A DNA stretch of 64,000 nucleotides, from contig NW_003314344.1 of assembly GCF_000143415.4 (NCBI RefSeq), positions 70,336-134,335 on the forward strand, given 5' to 3'. The notes beneath the pieces were generated by a model. That model saw only the letters and a list, made by a program, of their open reading frames with translations. It did not search any database and was not told the DNA's origin. The translations under genes were made by a program, and so were the position numbers. Shown in pieces: positions 60,154 through 64,000 of the stretch (its first letter is position 1; every line of letters begins with the position of its first letter). This DNA comes from Selaginella moellendorffii. Its lineage: Eukaryota; Streptophyta; Lycopodiopsida; Selaginellales; Selaginellaceae.

Positions 60154-60219
60154 CCTTGGTGGTATTCTAGACTCAAGTATGCATCAAAAAGGACGTTGAT
60201 CTTCCCTAGGGGGGGAGAG
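60154..60219 (+). mobile_element. Family A 3' internal region, third part with polypurine tract
   Basis: Runs from the MULE target duplication through TATTCTAGACTC to TAGGGGGGGAGAG at 60207-60219, immediately before the LTR. Confidence 0.85.
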
Positions 60220-61071
60220 TGTCGCGAATGTGACTTTGGGTATCAAAAGTTACCTGTCGACTAATCCTTACAGACACTCTTACCTTACTGCCACGATGGA
60301 AGGAGGTCGGTATTGCTAGACCCTTTATCAGCCCCTCTTGTGCTAGTGGAGTTAACTGGGCATTTCAAGTGTATTTAGACCGGACGAGCATAAGGACGGA
60401 ATTCCTACGTGCTATTAGCTAAACATACTTAGCCCGGTAAGGAGTTCCCGTCACGTTTTGTCTTGCACTTGTTAGTGACAAGAACCTTCATATATTGAGA
60501 CTAGTCCCTCAATAACGCTGGATGATAGCTTACCATGTTTGCCAAACACCCTTGCTATCATGCCCTTTGTGTTAGTCTTATAGTCTCATATAGGGGGTTC
60601 CAAATGTATAGTAGGGATAGTGGGTAGGTCAAGCATGGCTGACCAACCTGAGGCATAGTCTAGCTCCCGCTTGCATGCCTGTCCTTGTTCTGCATCTAGC
60701 TTGGGTCTAAGCCCAAGTTTCGTACCATGCTAGTTGGTGGGGTACCAATATCCTTGCGTTAGACCACCGGTATACCGAAATAGTGCCAGACTCCGTTTGG
60801 CTCCGTTTTGTGTGCTGGTCCTGGCATTGGGATGCTGGTTGCTCCAAGACTGTTCCAAGTTGCTCTGGGCTCCTGTCCCTTCACTCCTTGGGCTGTATGC
60901 TCGGGAGTCTAGTGTCAATGCTCCTTGGCTCCATGTTTGGGAGTTTGGTATTGTTCTTTCGTTCAGTGGCCCAAGGCCCTGAACTTTGGGTTCCACACCA
61001 CTGTCCTTTGGACACGTGGCATATGACACATGGCATGTGTCACGTGGCATAAAGAGGGTTTAGGTTCCATA
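60220..61071 (+). repeat. Family A 3' LTR, truncated
   Basis: Starts TGTCGCGAATG and matches other LTRs with an internal deletion near 60580. It is broken at about 61071 (TTTAGGTTCC) against a Ty3/gypsy integrase remnant. The last ~70 bp of the LTR is missing, so no target duplication can be read. Confidence 0.85.
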
Positions 61072-62290
61072 AGGGAGGAGTGAACAGAGTAGGAGAACTT
61101 AGCAAGGGGAAGTATATCGAACTAGTCATCCTGATGATAGTTGATGAAGCACCTTAGGAATTGTTCCAACATCTGAATCGTTCACTTGGATTGTCCATCA
61201 ATTTGAGAATGATATGCCGAAGGTTGGCCTTCACTCCAAGCAGCTGCAAGAACTGTTGCTAGAAATGAGAGATGAACTGAGATCCCTGATCCGAAACCAC
61301 ATCTGCAGGAATCCCATGAAGTCAGAAAATTTCCTTGAATACCAATTTTGCCATGTCCATACCCGAAAAATCCTTGGTACACAGCAGGAAGTGGGCCATC
61401 TTTGTGAAGCGATCCACCACAACTAAAATACTGTTGAAGCCTCCAGAACTTGGAAGATCACTCAAGAAAATCATGGAGATGGATTCCCAAGGATCTGAAG
61501 GGATTAGGAGGGAACGAAGCAAACCTGAAGGAAGGTAGCGAGGTACTTTATTCCGAGCGCAAGTGTCAAAGGAGGTAACAAAAGCTTTGATGTAGTTGTC
61601 TATGTGAGGCCACCAAAAGTCTTGTGCAACCAGCTCATAGGTTTTCGCAATGCCAAAGTGACCAGCAGTCGGGCTATCGTGGAACACCATCAGGACCAAC
61701 CTTTGAGCATCACCTTCAGGAATGTAAAGCTGCTCCCCACGGTACAACAAGCCATCTAGGAACTTGAACTCGTCAAATCACCGAAAGTCGGGAGTCAATG
61801 GGTGTCTAGCCTGAAGATCGGGGAAAATGTTGCTGGCGAGGTTGTCGGATTGAAGATCATTTCTGATCACATCCATCAAGGAGGAGTCCTGAGGAGCCAA
61901 GGAAATTGCCATAGCTTGAAGCTGATCAGGACTGAGGATAACCTGATCTTGTTGATCGAAGGCAGGATTACTAGGCCTGAGACTTAGATAGGAGTGCCTT
62001 GAAAGAGCATCAGGAAGGCCTTGAAGCTTTCCAAGTTTGTACTTGATAACAAAGTCAAATTGACTCAGGAATTATGCCCACCTTGCCTAACAACGGCTCA
62101 AAACTTGGGAAGTGACAAAGTACTCGAGATTTTTGTGATCCATCCAAACCGTTGTTTGATGGCTCACCAACTCCAAGAAACTATGCCACTCTCCAAAGGA
62201 ATCCATGATGGCAAGGAGCTCTTTGTTGTAGATTTCGTAATTGATCTCTGCAGGCTAGAATTTCCGAAAACTGATAGTTGTGGTTATGAT
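61072..62290 (-). pseudogene. Second Ty3/gypsy (G2) RNase H-integrase remnant
   Basis: Minus strand. RNase H end NYEIYNKELLAIMDSF...LEYFVTSQ...KLGKLQGLPDALSR (about 62250-62000). Integrase zinc domain HDSPTAGHFGIAKTYEL...CARNKVPR. Core DPWESISMIFLSDLPSSGGF...VVVDRFTKMAHF (61750-61322), then HSQIDGQS. One open stretch of 142 codons with later frameshifts. It resembles chromovirus-type integrase but is clearly distinct from the element at 46429. The unusual M-I-F-L-S-D (family M-D-F-x-x-x-L) suggests loss of the first catalytic Asp. Confidence 0.8.
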
Positions 62291-62840
62291 AGTTGTATTT
62301 TACTAATGAAGGAAGATCCTCCACTAAAGTTGAGTCTAGAGTGACTTTGTCATCAAGCTCCATGAGAGAGAGTTGGTCCCTAACAAGAAACAAGTCTAGA
62401 AGCCCATCCTCAATTAGGAACCACTCTAAAATGCTAAATGTAAAAGTTGATACAATATAAGCCCTATTTTCAAATAAAGAGGGCCTTGCTAGAGGCTCGG
62501 CGTTACTCTCAAATAAAGAGACTGAGGTTGAGAAATGTCCAGAGCTGTCTGACTTGTCTCCAAGAATGTCAATCGCATTGTATGAGAAAGCATCCATTGC
62601 ATAAATGATTGACTCCATTGCCAACTTCAGGAAAATCTCTGTAAACTCAAGAGGAAAATGTAATGTGGAGACCATCTCAGTCCAAGCCTTTTGATTGTGC
62701 TGAGAAAGAGCATTACCATGGTTGTTAAAAAAGGTGGCACTATAGATTCCATCACTAATTTCCATCATCCCTAATATATTGTCAATGGTGCAATGAGCTA
62801 GGAGTTGCCATGAGCAACCAAGGATTATAGAGTCCTTCAA
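62291..62840 (-). pseudogene. G1 polyprotein fragment, third copy
   Basis: Minus-strand frame 62840-62181, whose middle (GDKSDSSGHFSTS...RDQLSLMELDDK) matches 16911-17353 and 32989-33440 with about 15-20% amino-acid change. It extends further upstream (62580-62840: ILGMMEISDGIY, FPLEFTEIFLKLAMES) than those copies, where the LINE cuts in. Its last ~37 codons belong to the neighbouring G2, so the 219-codon ORF is a fusion made by recombination. Confidence 0.65.
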
Positions 62841-64000
62841 GGAGGATGTTCCAAGACACTAGTAGTCAACCACAAGGAAATCTACCTCAAATATAATGCC
62901 TTACACCATTCTTACTCAAATGAAATCCCAATTCCACCATTGTTCAGGGATGCCTTTCAAACATGGCAAAATAAGGACTTAATTTAGTTCCATTGTATTG
63001 GCTATTATTGTAAGTAAATTGCACTAATGAAAGATATAGATCCCACTGTCCTTACTTTTGACCAATGCTATGTAGCATATCTTCCACCACTTGATTCACA
63101 CGCTCGGTTTGTCTATCTATCTGAGAATGATTTCCACTTGAGAATTTCAAAGTCACTTGCATAGCCTTTGCAAAACTCATCTAAAATCCACTTGTGAACT
63201 TTGAATCTCAATCACTAATGATGTCCTTTGGCAAACCAAAATTAGGAAAAACCTTCTCCAAGTAAACTGCAAGTAAGTCTGAGGTAATGACAATCTTCCA
63301 AAGAGCCAACAACCATACATACTTCATCAACTGATCCACTATGACCCATATTTGCTCCTTTTGCCTCTATAATCGTGGTGAATAAATGATGAAGTCTAAA
63401 AAGATACTACACAAAAGGCTTTGAGGAATAGGTAAAAGTTGCAAAATTCCCCATAGCTTCTCTTATGGCACCTTAACCTGCTAACAGAGCTCATATGATT
63501 TACAATACTTGAGGATATTAGCCTTCATATTCCTCCAATAAAAATTACATTTAATCAACTTATATGCCTTCTTCCCCTCAAAATAATTGGCCTCTGGACA
63601 ATCATGATAATGGGATAAAACTTGAGTAATTAACACATCCAGCTATGGCAAATATATATGGCCATTGTAATAAAGAATCCCACCCACCAATGAGAAAGGT
63701 GTTTCCATCTGGTCTTGCAAAGATGCCACCTTAGCATCTTGAGCTTGAGCATGTTTAAACTACCCAAATTTGTTGACCACCTTACTCAAATGATGACAAA
63801 ACTGTGTTTGTAATGCCGTCACATAACAAATATAAGATAAAGTATCCACCACCACATTTGATTTTTTTGGACAATGCTCAATAAGAAACTCCCCAAACTC
63901 CATAAGTTTTACCATGCAACAAGCTTGCCTAGTGTTCAACTCCTTCTGTGTGAAAAGATACACAAATGGTTTGTGATCTGTCAATACCATAAACACTACA
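62841..64000 (-). pseudogene. Third Ty3/gypsy (G3) RNase H-integrase remnant, cut by window edge
   Basis: Minus strand. RNase H end VLTDHKPFVYLFTQKELNTRQA...EFLIEHCPKKSNVVVDTLS (63996-63760). Integrase zinc domain SHYHDCPEANYFEGKKAYKLI...ELC near 63600-63500. Core with VIVDQLMKYVWLLAL and FGLPKDIISD near 63350-63200. HSQIDRQTERVNQVVEDML near 63100. Multiple stops. The G3 frame is lost near 62850, where the G1 fragment begins. Confidence 0.75.

Noticed and set aside
1-64000. Assignment to a sex chromosome because of the palindromes
   Set aside because: Near-identical inverted repeats also form in autosomal heterochromatin, and nothing else in the window is sex-specific.

Overview
This window looks like repeat-rich nuclear DNA of a land plant. 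The evidence is initiator-tRNA(Met)-type primer-binding sites, Ty3/gypsy elements including one with a C-terminal chromodomain, a TRIM, a Mutator-like transposon with a 9-bp target duplication, and a plastid-type MsrB-like protein with a transit-peptide-like start. All introns I can support are very short (46-55 bp). That suggests a compact-intron lineage such as a Selaginella-like lycophyte. This is inference; I could not run a search.

Only one host-type gene appears intact: a four-exon gene on the minus strand at 3915-6469. Its spliced frame is exactly 801 codons. It joins a plastid-type MsrB-like domain that has lost the usual catalytic-cysteine region, a SAM-like helical domain, an AAA/STAND-like P-loop ATPase and a C-terminal PD-(D/E)XK nuclease-like domain. 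The last two resemble the NTPase-nuclease module of Crinkler-type (CRN) eukaryotic proteins. A 5' fragment (36498-37152) and a 3' fragment (22750-23109) of a nearly identical copy lie elsewhere in the window.

Layout. 1-402: inverted partial LTR. 403-3443: decayed SWIM/MULE-type transposase, Penelope-like RT remnant and unassigned DNA. 3444-7400: the intact gene and its flanks. 7400-20059: a decayed Ty3/gypsy element (G1) on the minus strand, interrupted by a TRIM, a 7.5-kb non-coding LARD-type retroelement (family A) and a LINE fragment. 20060-30282: family A LTRs and internal sequence around a spacer holding the gene 3' fragment and a SWIM transposase remnant. 30283-37152: the mirror copy of G1, TRIM, LINE and the gene 5' part. 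37153-46428: more family A sequence, including a second inverted junction near 41.95 kb. 46429-53864: a complete chromovirus with 1.16-1.17-kb LTRs. 53975-60153: a 6.2-kb MULE with a 5 x 96-bp hairpin array. 60154-64000: truncated family A LTR and three joined Ty3/gypsy fragments.

The segment 5815-22749 is repeated inverted at 27365-37152, about 9.4 kb per arm once later insertions are removed, with very similar sequence. The insertions are nested, so a relative order can be read: family A went into G1 after the palindrome formed; the chromovirus and the MULE both went into one family A element.
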